A DNA stretch of 64,000 nt. Source: Cyanobacteria bacterium REEB459. Lineage in GTDB: Bacteria > Cyanobacteriota > Cyanobacteriia > Phormidesmidales > Phormidesmidaceae. This document shows, one piece after another, positions 35,526 to 44,818 of this stretch. Every line of letters begins with the position of its first letter. Within the stretch, counting starts at the first letter, position 1. The notes beneath the pieces are model-generated. The model saw only the letters and a list, made by a program, of their open reading frames with translations, was not told the origin of the DNA and did no database searches. The position numbers were made by a program, and so were the translations under genes. The stretch covers positions 1 through 64,000 of the forward strand of contig JAGWXD010000015.1 in assembly GCA_018970085.1 (NCBI GenBank), in the 5' to 3' direction.

Positions 35526-36365
35526 TTACCCAAACCGACCGGTGACGTAGTCGCGGGTTTCGGGCTGGACGGGGTCGCTGAAGATTTTTTGGGTTTCGTC
35601 AAACTCCGCCAGGTACCCCACCTTACCGCCGGCCCCCTCCACCACCTCCGCATTAAAGAAGGCGGTGTAGTCGGCCACCCGGGTAGCCTGCTGCATATTG
35701 TGGGTGACGATAATAATGGTGTAATCCTGAATCAGCTCCTTCATCAACTCCTCTACCTTCAGGGTGGAGATCGGATCCAGGGCTGAGCAGGGTTCATCCA
35801 TCAGTACCACCTCCGGCTGTACCGCGATGGTGCGGGCAATACAGAGGCGCTGTTGCTGCCCACCGGAGAGGGAAAAGCCACTCTCCTGTAGCTTATCCTT
35901 CACCTCATCCCAGAGGGCGGCCCGGCGCAGGGAGGTCTCCACCAGCTCATCCATATCCCCCTGGTAGTTACTAATGCGGGGGCCGTAGGCGATGTTGTCG
36001 TAGATGGTCTTCGGGAAGGGGTTGGGCTTTTGGAATACCATGCCAATCCGCCGCCGCACCTCCACCGGATCAACATCAGCGGCATAGAGATCCTGACCGT
36101 GGTAGGTCATTTTCCCCTTCAGGTGAAAAACCTCAATTAAATCATTGAGACGGTTAAAGCACCTGAGCACCGTACTTTTACCACAGCCGGAAGGGCCGAT
36201 AAAGGCGGTCACCTTATGCTGGGGGATGTCAACGGACACATCTCGCACGGCCCGGTAGGCCCCGTAGTAAATGTCACAGTCCTTAGCGCGCAGGACAACA
36301 TCGTTGGCAATGGAGGTGGGGTTCATAATCGACTCAACAATTCTACGGAGACCTGGCTCTATCAT
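35526..36365 (-). CDS. pstB: phosphate ABC transporter ATP-binding protein PstB
   Basis: PstB powers high-affinity phosphate import. The 279-residue protein has Walker [10 protein letters not shown], the Q-loop [11 protein letters not shown], the signature [15 protein letters not shown], Walker [14 protein letters not shown] and the switch His in IIVTHNMQQ. The stop of pstA and the ATG at 36365 overlap (ATGA), arguing for translational coupling. An internal ATG ending at 36326 ([16 protein letters not shown]) is the usual family start and may also be used. It is the last gene of pstSCAB. Confidence 0.96.
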   Translation of the reverse strand: MIEPGLRRIVESIMNPTSIANDVVLRAKDCDIYYGAYRAVRDVSVDIPQHKVTAFIGPSGCGKSTVLRCFNRLNDLIEVFHLKGKMTYHGQDLYAADVDPVEVRRRIGMVFQKPNPFPKTIYDNIAYGPRISNYQGDMDELVETSLRRAALWDEVKDKLQESGFSLSGGQQQRLCIARTIAVQPEVVLMDEPCSALDPISTLKVEELMKELIQDYTIIIVTHNMQQATRVADYTAFFNAEVVEGAGGKVGYLAEFDETQKIFSDPVQPETRDYVTGRFG

Positions 36366-37249
36366 CGTTTACGGGTGACCAAACGGGCAGTAATGCTGGA
36401 GGCTAGCACCAACAGTACCAGAATTAGAGAGGCTGCCCAGGCTAGCTCTTGTTGGGGCTTAAAGGGCAGAGTGGCAAAGTTGTAGACCAATACCGCCAGG
36501 CTAGCGATGGGATTGGTGATGCCGTTGGGCCAGAAGGGGGAGAACAGGGCGGTGAAGATTAAGGGGGCGGTTTCCCCGGCGGCCCTGGCCACCGCCAGGG
36601 TAACCCCGGTCAAAATGGCGGGAACGGCGGCGGGCAACACCACCTTGAGCACCATTTGGTACTTGGAGGCCCCCACCCCCAGGGCGGCCCAGCGGATATC
36701 CTGGGGTACGATTTTCAAGGCCTCATCGGTGGTGCGGATGATGGTGGGTAACATCAACACCGCCAGGGCCACCCCCCCCGCCAGGGCAGAGTAGCCCGGT
36801 AGGGCGGGCTTCACCATTAGACCGTAGATGAATACCCCAGAAATAATCGAGGGCACCCCCGCCAGAATATTCACACCAAACCGCACCCACTCGTCAATGG
36901 AGGTGTCATCACCGCCAAACTCTGCCAGCCAGATGGCGCACATGACGCCGATGGGGACAGCAATCAGGGTGGCGATCGCCACCACGATCAGGGTACCAGC
37001 AATGGCGTTAGCAATGCCGCCCCCCTGTAGACCGGGGGCCGGGGGTAGTTGAGTAAACAGGTCCAGGTCTAGGCGGTTGAACCCATTGACGGTGACGTAG
37101 AACAACACCAGAGCCAGAGGCACCAGGGCCGTCAGAATGCAAGCGGCGGACAGCCCGGTCATAATCGCATTGAAAAGGCTGCGACGACTGGCTTTATTGA
37201 TTTTCAGACTCTGGCTATTAAAATTATCCATGGAGAAATTGGCGAGCAT
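36362..37249 (-). CDS. pstA: phosphate ABC transporter permease PstA
   Basis: This is an inner-membrane permease subunit that pairs with PstC. The 295-residue protein shows six hydrophobic segments and the conserved coupling-loop pattern [40 protein letters not shown]. An N-terminal stretch of about 25 residues precedes the first membrane segment. It starts at ATG 37249, or 37231 (MDNFNSQ). The 3' end overlaps pstB by four bases. Confidence 0.94.
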   Translation of the reverse strand: MLANFSMDNFNSQSLKINKASRRSLFNAIMTGLSAACILTALVPLALVLFYVTVNGFNRLDLDLFTQLPPAPGLQGGGIANAIAGTLIVVAIATLIAVPIGVMCAIWLAEFGGDDTSIDEWVRFGVNILAGVPSIISGVFIYGLMVKPALPGYSALAGGVALAVLMLPTIIRTTDEALKIVPQDIRWAALGVGASKYQMVLKVVLPAAVPAILTGVTLAVARAAGETAPLIFTALFSPFWPNGITNPIASLAVLVYNFATLPFKPQQELAWAASLILVLLVLASSITARLVTRKR

Positions 37250-37345
37250 GGGGAGCAGTTAGGTAGGGAGTGGAATCCACCTACAACAAAAAATCTGAAC
37301 TACTGACTACCTTTTCAAGGATTGCAGAATGTAGGCTGCGCTCGA

Positions 37346-38278
37346 CTAGTCGTACTTGGCCTGCAGCTTGCGCACAATCCAATCGGCCAGAATATTGACG
37401 ATCAGGGTCAGGATCACCAGGATGAAAGCAGCGTACATCAGGGCCGCCACCTGAATACCCTTGGCCTCGGCAAACTGGTTGGCCAGCAGGGAGGCAATGG
37501 TATTGCCGGGCTGCAGCAGGGAAGAACTAATGGTGTTGGCATTGCCCACCAGCATGGTCACCGCCATGGTTTCCCCCATGGCTCGCCCCAGGGCCAGCAT
37601 CACCCCGCCGACAATGCCGGAGATGGCGGCAGGAATCAACACCCGAAAGATCGTGCCCCAGCGGGTGGCCCCCAGACCATAGGAACCCTGGCGCAACTCC
37701 GGCGGTAGGGCCGCCAGGGAATCTCGGGAAATGGCGGTAATAATCGGCAAAATCATCACCGACAGCACCAGGGAAGCGGCCAGAATGCTGGGCCCGGTAA
37801 AGCTGACCCCAAATAGGCCAAAGCACCACTTGAGGGCCGGAATCAGAACGAAGATACCCCACAGACCGTAGACCACACTGGGAATGGCCGCCAGCAACTC
37901 CACTAAAAACACTAGAACGGTGCGAATCTTCAGGGGAATAAAGTTTTCACTCAAGAATAGAGCCGTCCCCAGGCCCAGGGGCACCGCTATGAGCAAAGAT
38001 AGAGCAGAGGTCAGCAGGGTGCCATAGACCATCGGTAGCACCCCAAAGGCCTGCCTTCCCTCCACCGGGTTCCAGGCACTGGTCCAGAGAAAGCTGAGGC
38101 CGTACTCCTTGACGGCGGGCCAGGCCTGCACCAGCACCAGCAGGCCAATGGCCACCAACAGCAACAAAATAAATAGGGCGAAGGTCAAGGCCGTGCCTTC
38201 AAACAAACGGTCCAGTTCTTTTTCCGTGGCCGACCGACTACGGGAACTGGGGGGAGGGGAGGGGATACCAACAGTCAC
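37346..38278 (-). CDS. pstC: phosphate ABC transporter permease PstC
   Basis: PstC is the second permease of the phosphate importer. The 310-residue protein has six membrane spans and the typical AAIPSVVYGLWGIFVLIP and SLAALPPELRQGSYGLGATRWGTIFRVLIPAAISGI coupling helix. The start is GTG at 38278, with a short cytoplasmic head rich in Ser and Arg. A strong hairpin separates pstC from pstS, which may lower permease expression relative to the binding protein. Confidence 0.94.
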   Translation of the reverse strand: MTVGIPSPPPSSRSRSATEKELDRLFEGTALTFALFILLLLVAIGLLVLVQAWPAVKEYGLSFLWTSAWNPVEGRQAFGVLPMVYGTLLTSALSLLIAVPLGLGTALFLSENFIPLKIRTVLVFLVELLAAIPSVVYGLWGIFVLIPALKWCFGLFGVSFTGPSILAASLVLSVMILPIITAISRDSLAALPPELRQGSYGLGATRWGTIFRVLIPAAISGIVGGVMLALGRAMGETMAVTMLVGNANTISSSLLQPGNTIASLLANQFAEAKGIQVAALMYAAFILVILTLIVNILADWIVRKLQAKYD

Positions 38279-38321
38279 GGTGACCTCGTCAGGACATTAC
38301 TAAAGGGAGAGATCCGCTAAA

Positions 38322-38353
38322 AGGGGATGGGGAAAGGTATTTCCCCATCCCCT
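38322..38353 (-). terminator. strong hairpin between pstS and pstC
   Basis: AGGGGATGGGGAAA and its exact complement (38322-38335 and 38340-38353) form a 14-bp stem with a 4-base loop. On the minus strand four T residues end and follow the stem. It probably acts as a partial terminator or RNase barrier after pstS, giving more PstS than permease. Confidence 0.75.
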
Positions 38354-38358
38354 CAGGC

Positions 38359-39471
38359 CTACTTCAGCTTAATCGTATACTCTGAGCTAATGGCATCGGC
38401 GGCGACCGCCACTTTCTCCCGTACACTCTTAGGCAGAGGCACATAGCCTAGGGTAGAGGCGATCGCCTGACCTTCGTTGAGACCGTACTCGATCATCATT
38501 TCCATGGCCTTGGCCTTAGCTACATCTGGGTAGTTCTTGTAGGCCAGAATCCAGGTGTAGGTAACGGCAGGGTAAGCCCCTTCTCCCTCTGGATCGGTCA
38601 CAGAAACCCTCAAGTCCGGTGGCATTTTAGCCGCACCCAAGCTGATGCCGGCACTTTCATCGGAGGGAACCACGAACTTACCGGCTTTATTTTGCAGCGC
38701 CGCAAAGGTCAGGTTGTTTTGTTTGGCGTAGCCGTACTCGATATAGCCTATGGACCCTTCGGTCTGCTGAATTTGGGCGGTCACCCCTTCGTTGCCCTTA
38801 GCACCCACAAAGGTACCGGTCTTGGGCCATTCCACACTCTTGCCGCTGCCGACTTCCTTGTCAAAGTCGGGGGAAATCTTGCTCAGGTGCTTGGTAAACA
38901 CACTGGTGGTACCGCTGCCATCGGAACGATGGATAAAGGTAATGGGTTTATCGGGTAGTTTCGCACCGGGGTTGGCCGCAGCGATTTTAGGATCATTCCA
39001 CTTGGTGATTTTGCCTCTGGCAATATCGACGTAGGTTTGTCGGGCTAGCTTCAGATCCGTTACCCCCGGCAGGTTGTAGGCCAGTACGATGCTACCAGCG
39101 GTCATGGGCAGCAGAATCACTCCGCGCTTGACCTTGGCAATTTCTTCGTCTTTCATGCCGGTATCACTGGCACCAAAGTCTACGGTTTCAGCGGTGAACT
39201 GCTCTACCCCAGCCCCACTACCGACGGATTGGTAATTAACCTGTAGATCGGGTACGGCCTTATTCAGCTCAATGAACCAATTTTGGTACAGGGGAGCGGG
39301 GAAAGAGGCCCCAGCCCCGGTCAGGGCCACCTTGCCTCCCAGGGGAGAGGTTTTGTCCATGATACCGGTGCTGGTAGTGGTGCCGCCACCGCAGGCAGCT
39401 AAACCTGCAACCAGCAATACTGATGCGGTTAGTCGCAGGTCAATACGGAATTTGGAAAGGTTCTGAAGCAT
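38359..39471 (-). CDS. pstS: phosphate-binding lipoprotein PstS
   Basis: PstS captures phosphate outside the plasma membrane for the PstCAB channel. From ATG 39471 the protein has a lipoprotein signal peptide ending in LVAGLAAC, then the binding fold: LTGAGASFPAPLYQNWF, SVGSGAGVEQF, VDFGASDTGM, and HRSDGSGTTSVFTKHLS. These are the loops that hold phosphate. The frame is open to 39561, but those 30 residues are not signal-like. A CTTAACCT-like tandem lies about 230 bases upstream, as expected for phosphate control. Confidence 0.95.
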   Translation of the reverse strand: MLQNLSKFRIDLRLTASVLLVAGLAACGGGTTTSTGIMDKTSPLGGKVALTGAGASFPAPLYQNWFIELNKAVPDLQVNYQSVGSGAGVEQFTAETVDFGASDTGMKDEEIAKVKRGVILLPMTAGSIVLAYNLPGVTDLKLARQTYVDIARGKITKWNDPKIAAANPGAKLPDKPITFIHRSDGSGTTSVFTKHLSKISPDFDKEVGSGKSVEWPKTGTFVGAKGNEGVTAQIQQTEGSIGYIEYGYAKQNNLTFAALQNKAGKFVVPSDESAGISLGAAKMPPDLRVSVTDPEGEGAYPAVTYTWILAYKNYPDVAKAKAMEMMIEYGLNEGQAIASTLGYVPLPKSVREKVAVAADAISSEYTIKLK

Positions 39472-39697
39472 AATTTTGCAACCAATTAACTTGTGACTAA
39501 AGGTGTTCAAAACTTCAACTTTGATTTGCCATAACGCAGATGGACTCTTTTGATCAGGCATTTAGCCCTGCAAAATCATGGAGCCCTCGCCTGCTGATGT
39601 GATCATCATGGGCAGCTGAATCTAAAGGCTAAATCGGCTTGAGAATAGTCCCTAGCTGGGCTGCACAGAAATACCATAGTTCTTAGATAGCCGATTC

Positions 39698-39716
39698 AGG
39701 TAAAGGAAAGGTTATC
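39698..39716 (-). promoter_or_regulatory. candidate Pho box upstream of pstS
   Basis: On the minus strand, GATAACCT (39709-39716), a 3-base spacer and CTTTACCT (39698-39705) match two CTTAACCT half-sites at 6 of 8 and 7 of 8 positions, with the required 11-bp period. It lies about 227 bases before the pstS ATG. SphR is the expected regulator in cyanobacteria (knowledge of the family); binding here is inference. Confidence 0.6.
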
Positions 39717-39826
39717 AATTACTTGGCCAACCTCAGGTTAGGGGTATAGGATGCTGATAGCTGTCGGCCCAGTTAGCCCGGGAACCAGGGGCGACTAACT
39801 GTGTCGCACTGGAGTGAGTAAGCGCC

Positions 39827-41509
39827 ATCGAAACCATCTACGGCAACTTAAAGGGGCTTAAGCCCAGCCAGCTAAAGCAGCTACAACGGCTTTACCATTT
39901 ACGATTGCCGGCAAACTGCGTGGTCACCCCCGAGTTGGCTCAGCGGGTGGCGGCCATCAGTACCGATATTAATAGCCCCCTTTGTGTATTTATGAATCGA
40001 CGAGGGCAGATAGTTCGGGTTGGGGTGGGTAGTCTCAGGCAAACCCAAATTCCCCTGGTGGAATTACCCCGCTACGGCGACGATCGCCTCTGTGGACTAC
40101 GCTGTCTTGTCACCCAGACCGAGGCGGAGCCCCCCTCCCAGGCGATTCTGACTACCATGGCGTTGCAGCGATTAGACCTGCTGGGGGTCATGGTGCTGAC
40201 AGGGGCTGGCTCTCGGGGGCGAGGCGGTCGGGTCAGCGGCTATATTGAACATACCTACCTGGCCCACCTGGTGCCCCAGGCAGAGTCACCCTGGAGGGTG
40301 GCGGCAATGGCTTTAGATCAGCTCTGTAGTCAGGATTTTTTAGCCCTGGTGGAGGGCCTAGAGGCAGAGTTTCGGCGGGCTTTTACGGCCCGCCAGGTCG
40401 ACCAGCACAGCGATCTCGTGGTGATTGTAGGGCTGCTTACCCAAAATCTAACATCGGATCATTTTCTGCACCGCTTTGAGGAATTGGCCCGGTTGGTGGA
40501 AAGCGCAGGCGGTCAGGTCTTAGAAACTATTTATCAGCGGCGACCCCGTCCCCACCCCCAAACGGTCTTGGGTACAGGCAAAGTCCAGGAAGTAGCCCTG
40601 GTGGCCCAGACGGCTGGCGCTAATCTGGTGGTCTTTGATCGGGATTTATCTCCAGTCCAGGTACGTAACCTGGAAAACCTGATGGGGTTGCGGGTGGTAG
40701 ACCGTACGGAACTAATTCTAGATATTTTTGCCCAACGGGCAAGAACCGGAGCGGGCAAACTTCAGGTAGAACTAGCCCAACTAGAATATCAAATGCCCCG
40801 CCTCACCGGACGAGGACGGGCGATGTCGCGACTAGGCGGGGGAATTGGCACCAGGGGTCCTGGCGAAACCAAACTGGAGACCGAGCGCCGCACGATTCAG
40901 CGCCGCATTAATAGGCTACAGCAGGAGGTTAATCAACTGCAGGCCCATCGATCGCGCCTGCGTCATCAGCGTCAGTCGGACAACCTGCCCTCCATCGCTA
41001 TCGTCGGCTACACTAACGCTGGCAAATCTAGCCTGGTTAATGCCCTCACCAACGCCCAGGTCTACGCCGCCGATCAACTGTTTGCCACCCTCGATCCCAC
41101 CACCCGGCGATTAACCATTCCCGATCCGGTCACCCAGCGGCCGATTTCCCTGGTGCTCACCGATACGGTTGGTTTTATTGAGGAGTTACCGGCTTCCCTG
41201 ATGGATGCCTTTCGCGCCACCCTGGAGGAGGTGACCGAGGCAGACGCCCTCATTCAGGTGGTGGATATTTCCCATCCAGCCTGGCCCGATCAGATTAACT
41301 GGGTGATGGAGATTCTGAAGTCCATGCCCGTTACCCCAGGTCCGATGTTACTGGTATTCAACAAAAGTGACCGGGTTGATGCCGCCGCCCTGGCCGTAGT
41401 TCAGAGTCGCTATCCCCAGGCTGTGTTTATCTCGGCAACGGAACGCTGGGGACTAGAGGTGCTGCGCGATCGCCTGCTACAACTGATTGCCTATGCCGGA
41501 GCCGGATAG
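39827..41509 (+). CDS. hflX: GTPase HflX, start codon unclear (apparent AUC)
   Basis: HflX is a ribosome-associated GTPase that splits stalled or stressed ribosomes. The protein has an HflX N domain (TIYQRRPRPHPQTVLGTGKVQEV), then LTGRGRAMSRLGGGIGTRGPGETKLETERR, and a G domain (GYTNAGKSSLVNAL, TDTVGF, NKSD). Homologues begin METIYGNLKGLK. Here, in the same frame, the sequence reads IETIYGNLKGLKPSQLKQLQ, with ATC (39827-39829) where ATG is expected. No ATG, GTG or TTG precedes the TTG at 39905. Either AUC initiates, or a truncated protein starts at TTG 39905 (534 residues). The coordinates here include the conserved N terminus. Confidence 0.8.
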   Translation: METIYGNLKGLKPSQLKQLQRLYHLRLPANCVVTPELAQRVAAISTDINSPLCVFMNRRGQIVRVGVGSLRQTQIPLVELPRYGDDRLCGLRCLVTQTEAEPPSQAILTTMALQRLDLLGVMVLTGAGSRGRGGRVSGYIEHTYLAHLVPQAESPWRVAAMALDQLCSQDFLALVEGLEAEFRRAFTARQVDQHSDLVVIVGLLTQNLTSDHFLHRFEELARLVESAGGQVLETIYQRRPRPHPQTVLGTGKVQEVALVAQTAGANLVVFDRDLSPVQVRNLENLMGLRVVDRTELILDIFAQRARTGAGKLQVELAQLEYQMPRLTGRGRAMSRLGGGIGTRGPGETKLETERRTIQRRINRLQQEVNQLQAHRSRLRHQRQSDNLPSIAIVGYTNAGKSSLVNALTNAQVYAADQLFATLDPTTRRLTIPDPVTQRPISLVLTDTVGFIEELPASLMDAFRATLEEVTEADALIQVVDISHPAWPDQINWVMEILKSMPVTPGPMLLVFNKSDRVDAAALAVVQSRYPQAVFISATERWGLEVLRDRLLQLIAYAGAG

Positions 41510-41773
41510 ATCCCTCGACACCGATGATATTGGCTAGGAGGAACTTCCTCCCTAAAGACCACTTATGTAACTGGACCACTGACAGAGCAGTAGGCTAAGC
41601 CCCTAAGTCGCCTTGGTCTGGGGCTGACGATGGGAAGCACCACGGGGGGAATCGGACCAGGGCTAGAGGTGGTATACTAAGCCTTCCTGCTTTTTCTGGC
41701 TTTAGATGGGGGTATAGACCCGATCCCTGGAGTGGTCTTATCCAAATCTTTTGCTTTAACCCTAGAGCAACCC

Positions 41774-42133
41774 ATGGCCTTACTGGTTTATGGCATTCCC
41801 ACCTGTGGTACCTGTAAAAAGGCGCTGGCCTGGCTTAACCAGGCAGGATTAACCTACGAATTTGTAGATACCCGCCTCACGCCTCCCGATCTCCAGACCA
41901 TCTCCGCCTGGGTCAAGCGTCTGGGGTTAAAGCCCATGATCAATACCAGTGGCCAAGCCTATCGCAGTCTAGGGAGCGAAAGACAGACCTGGACCGAAGC
42001 CCAGTGGGTTGACGCCTTTGCCCAAAACCCCATGCTGTTGAAGCGGCCCCTGTTTGTTAAAGATGGAGAAGCGGTTATGGCGGGCTTTCGTAACCCGTCG
42101 CAGCTACTACAGGTAGGGTTGGATGGGAACTGA
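41774..42133 (+). CDS. Spx/ArsC-family thioredoxin-like protein
   Basis: This is a 119-residue thioredoxin-fold protein with redox motif CGTC (Cys11 and Cys14 in YGIPTCGTCKKALAWL). RPLFVKDGEAVMAGFRNP late in the chain matches the family's RPI-x-G loop. It belongs to the Spx/MgsR/arsenate-reductase-like group; the exact activity is not predictable. I start at ATG 41774 rather than the GTG at 41732. Its 3' end overlaps the start of the next gene by 11 bases, so translation is probably coupled to the M16 gene. Confidence 0.8.
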   Translation: MALLVYGIPTCGTCKKALAWLNQAGLTYEFVDTRLTPPDLQTISAWVKRLGLKPMINTSGQAYRSLGSERQTWTEAQWVDAFAQNPMLLKRPLFVKDGEAVMAGFRNPSQLLQVGLDGN

Positions 42134-43379
42134 TTACGCCAGTGATTACCATGTTCTACGACTGGATAACGGCCTGACTCTGGTTCACCATGAACTGGCA
42201 GCCACCCCCGTGGTAGTAGCCGATGTCTGGATTCGGGCGGGGGCAGGCATGGAACCCCTGGAGTGGACGGGGATGGCCCACTTTTTGGAGCATATGATCT
42301 TTAAGGGCACCCCGACTCTAGCGCCAGGCATCTTTGATCATCTGGTTGAAACCCAGGGAGGTATGACCAATGCGGCCACCAGCCACGACTATGTTCACTT
42401 TTTTATTACCATTGCCGCCGATCGACTTGCCCATGCCCTTCCCCACCTGGCGGACCTCTTACTCCATGCGGTGATTCCAGCCGATGAGTTTGACCGGGAG
42501 CGCCTGGTAGTTCTAGAGGAAATTCGTCAAGCCGAAGATGATCCCGATTGGCTGGGTTTTCAGGCTATGGCAGAACAGGTTTACCAAGATCATCCCTACG
42601 GACGATCGGTGTTGGGGGCGGCAGCCACCTTAGAATCGCGATCGCCAGCCGAAATGCGCTGTTTTCACCAGGCTCACTACCAACCCGAAAATATGACGGT
42701 GGTCATTACCGGGGGTATTTCCCTGGAGCAAACGGTAGAAATTGTCAGCCAATCCTTTCAAGACTTTCCCGATCCTTGCCCCTGCCCCGCCCCGCCCACT
42801 CCCCTTATTCCCACAATTCAGGGGGTGCGACGGGAACAACTGACCCTGCCTTACCTGGAACAGTCCCGACTGTCTATGGCCTGGTTGGGACCCGGCATTG
42901 ATAATCTTAAGGATGGCTACGGTCTCGATTTAATCTCCGCCCTGCTGGGACAAGGCAGGAGTTCGCGGCTGGTGCGGGAATTACGGGAAGAACGCCAGTT
43001 GGTACAGGATGTGACCGCGGGGTTTTCTCTGCAACGGGATTGCAGCCTGTTCACAATTCAGGCCTGGCTAGATCGGCAGCAGGTAGACCGGGTAGAGGCG
43101 ATTATTTGCGATCGCCTCAGCCAACTGGCCGCCCAACCCATCCCTCGCCATCATCTGAACCGGGCTAAGCGCCTGCTGAGCAACGACTATACCTTTTCTA
43201 TAGAGGCCCCGGCCCCCCTGGCCGGGCTCTATGGCTACTACAGCACCATCGCCAGGCCAGAGCAGTGTTTTACCTATATTCCCACCATTCAACAGTACGA
43301 TGAAACTACCCTGCGTCAACTGGCCAGTCGATACCTGACTCCCCTCCATTATGTCTCTACCATTGTTCATCCCAGCTAA
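42123..43379 (+). CDS. M16 family zinc metallopeptidase (active subunit)
   Basis: The 418-residue protein has the zinc motif HFLEH (53-57, in MAHFLEHMIFKGTP), a distal Glu region (ERLVVLEEIRQAEDD) and the second-half motif GQGRSSRLVRELREERQLV. It closely resembles the M16 protein at 16.1 kb. It overlaps the Spx-like gene by 11 bases and is followed by an M16 protein lacking the zinc motif. Adjacent active and inactive M16 subunits often form a heterodimer, as in mitochondrial processing peptidase; here that is inference. Confidence 0.92.
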   Translation: MGTDYASDYHVLRLDNGLTLVHHELAATPVVVADVWIRAGAGMEPLEWTGMAHFLEHMIFKGTPTLAPGIFDHLVETQGGMTNAATSHDYVHFFITIAADRLAHALPHLADLLLHAVIPADEFDRERLVVLEEIRQAEDDPDWLGFQAMAEQVYQDHPYGRSVLGAAATLESRSPAEMRCFHQAHYQPENMTVVITGGISLEQTVEIVSQSFQDFPDPCPCPAPPTPLIPTIQGVRREQLTLPYLEQSRLSMAWLGPGIDNLKDGYGLDLISALLGQGRSSRLVRELREERQLVQDVTAGFSLQRDCSLFTIQAWLDRQQVDRVEAIICDRLSQLAAQPIPRHHLNRAKRLLSNDYTFSIEAPAPLAGLYGYYSTIARPEQCFTYIPTIQQYDETTLRQLASRYLTPLHYVSTIVHPS

Positions 43380-43420
43380 GCAGCCATGGGCCATAGTGGT
43401 CATCACGACGATGGCTAGGG

Positions 43421-44818
43421 GTGGTTTCGCCCTACTTGGTCGGGCTTTGCTATAGACCTGCCCCGGCGACCAGGGTCATAGGTCTTCTAGTTCTCTTAGT
43501 GATTACCGGTTTTTCTGTGACAGCATCCCTTCTCTCTACATCCCGTTTATACCGTACCGTTCTAAGCAATGGCCTGACACTGATTGGGCTTGAAAATCCA
43601 GCGGCAGATATTATTGCTGCCCGCCTCTTCATTGGTACTGGGCAAATTCTGGAAACCCCTGAAACCCACGGCTTAGTGAGCTTTCTGATGGCGTTACTAA
43701 CCAAGGGGACCACGACCCTATCGGCCCTGGCCATCGCTGACCGGGTAGAGTCTGTGGGGGCCAGTCTGGGTACCGACGCCGCCCCTGATTACAGCGTCAT
43801 TAGCCTGAAAACCGTCTCTGCAGATTTTGAGGAGATCTTTACCCTGGCCACCCAACTGCTGCGGTACCCGAGTTTTCCTGAGGCCGAAATCGACCTGGAA
43901 CGACGGCTGGCCCTCCAGTACCTGCGGTCCCTGCAAGAGCAGCCCTTTACCGTTGCCTTTAACCATCTGCGCCAGCAGCTCTATGGCGATCATCCCTACG
44001 CCCTCTCTGGCCAGGGCTCTGAAACCAGCCTCGGAGCCCTGACCCAGGCCGACCTGATGGCGTTCCATCGGCAGCAGTTTGGGCCCGACAATCTGGTGGT
44101 CACCATCGTTGGACGCATTCCCCCGGAACAGGCGGTGGACCTGGTGGAACGAACCCTGGGGGATTGGCCAGGGACCAATCAACCCCGCCCCCAGCCAACC
44201 CTACCCAGTCTCACCCCCAGGGCTAACTGTCGGGTGATTCCCCAGAACACCCACCAGGCCATCGTGATGGTGGGGTACACCGCTGCTTCAATTCAGGCCC
44301 CTGGGTTTGCAGCCCTGAAACTTTTAAATACCTATCTAGGTAGTGGCCTCTCCAGTCGGTTGTTTGTAGAACTGCGAGAAAAACGGGGCCTGGCCTACGA
44401 TGTCTCGGCCCTCTATCCCACCCGGCTGGGAGCATCTCAATTTATTACCTACATGGGAACCGCCCCTGAGAATACGGCGATCGCCCTGGCAGGGCTACGG
44501 GCCGAGGTGGAGCGCCTGAGCCACTCCCTCCTCAGTGAGGCCGAACTACAGGCTGCCAAAAATAAACTGCTGGGCCAGTACGCCCTGGGTAAGCAAACCA
44601 ATGCCCAGCTAGCTCAAATTCTTGGCTGGTACGAGATTTTGGGCCTGGGGGTTGAATTTGACCAGCGATTTCCAGCCCAGGTGGCCGCCGTCACGGCCCT
44701 GGATGCCCAGCTGATTGCCCAACAATACCTGAGGGAACCCAGCATCACCCTGCTGGGTCCAGAGGCGGCTGTAACCCCAGTGGGTGAGGCTGAGGGTGCT
44801 GATAGAGAATTTGCATAA
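43421..44818 (+). CDS. M16 family protein without the zinc motif (inactive subunit)
   Basis: The fold is M16 throughout (RTVLSNGLTLIGLENPAADI, SSRLFVELREKRGLAYDVSALYP), but where HxxEH is expected the protein reads GLVSFLMALLTKGT, so zinc cannot be bound. It is probably the partner of the active subunit just upstream. The frame starts at GTG 43421 with a hydrophobic stretch (VIGLLVLLVITGFSV) that could anchor it. A GTG at 43517 (MTASLLSTSRLYRTVLSNG) would give the compact family start. Its 3' end overlaps the convergent aspartoacylase-like gene by 74 bases. Confidence 0.9.
   Translation: MVSPYLVGLCYRPAPATRVIGLLVLLVITGFSVTASLLSTSRLYRTVLSNGLTLIGLENPAADIIAARLFIGTGQILETPETHGLVSFLMALLTKGTTTLSALAIADRVESVGASLGTDAAPDYSVISLKTVSADFEEIFTLATQLLRYPSFPEAEIDLERRLALQYLRSLQEQPFTVAFNHLRQQLYGDHPYALSGQGSETSLGALTQADLMAFHRQQFGPDNLVVTIVGRIPPEQAVDLVERTLGDWPGTNQPRPQPTLPSLTPRANCRVIPQNTHQAIVMVGYTAASIQAPGFAALKLLNTYLGSGLSSRLFVELREKRGLAYDVSALYPTRLGASQFITYMGTAPENTAIALAGLRAEVERLSHSLLSEAELQAAKNKLLGQYALGKQTNAQLAQILGWYEILGLGVEFDQRFPAQVAAVTALDAQLIAQQYLREPSITLLGPEAAVTPVGEAEGADREFA

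Noticed and set aside
41520-41731. tRNA-like or attachment-site sequence between hflX and the Spx-like gene
   Set aside because: GGACCA-like words occur, but no cloverleaf could be formed. Only a small GGAGGAA/TTCCTCC palindrome and a TATACT box are credible.
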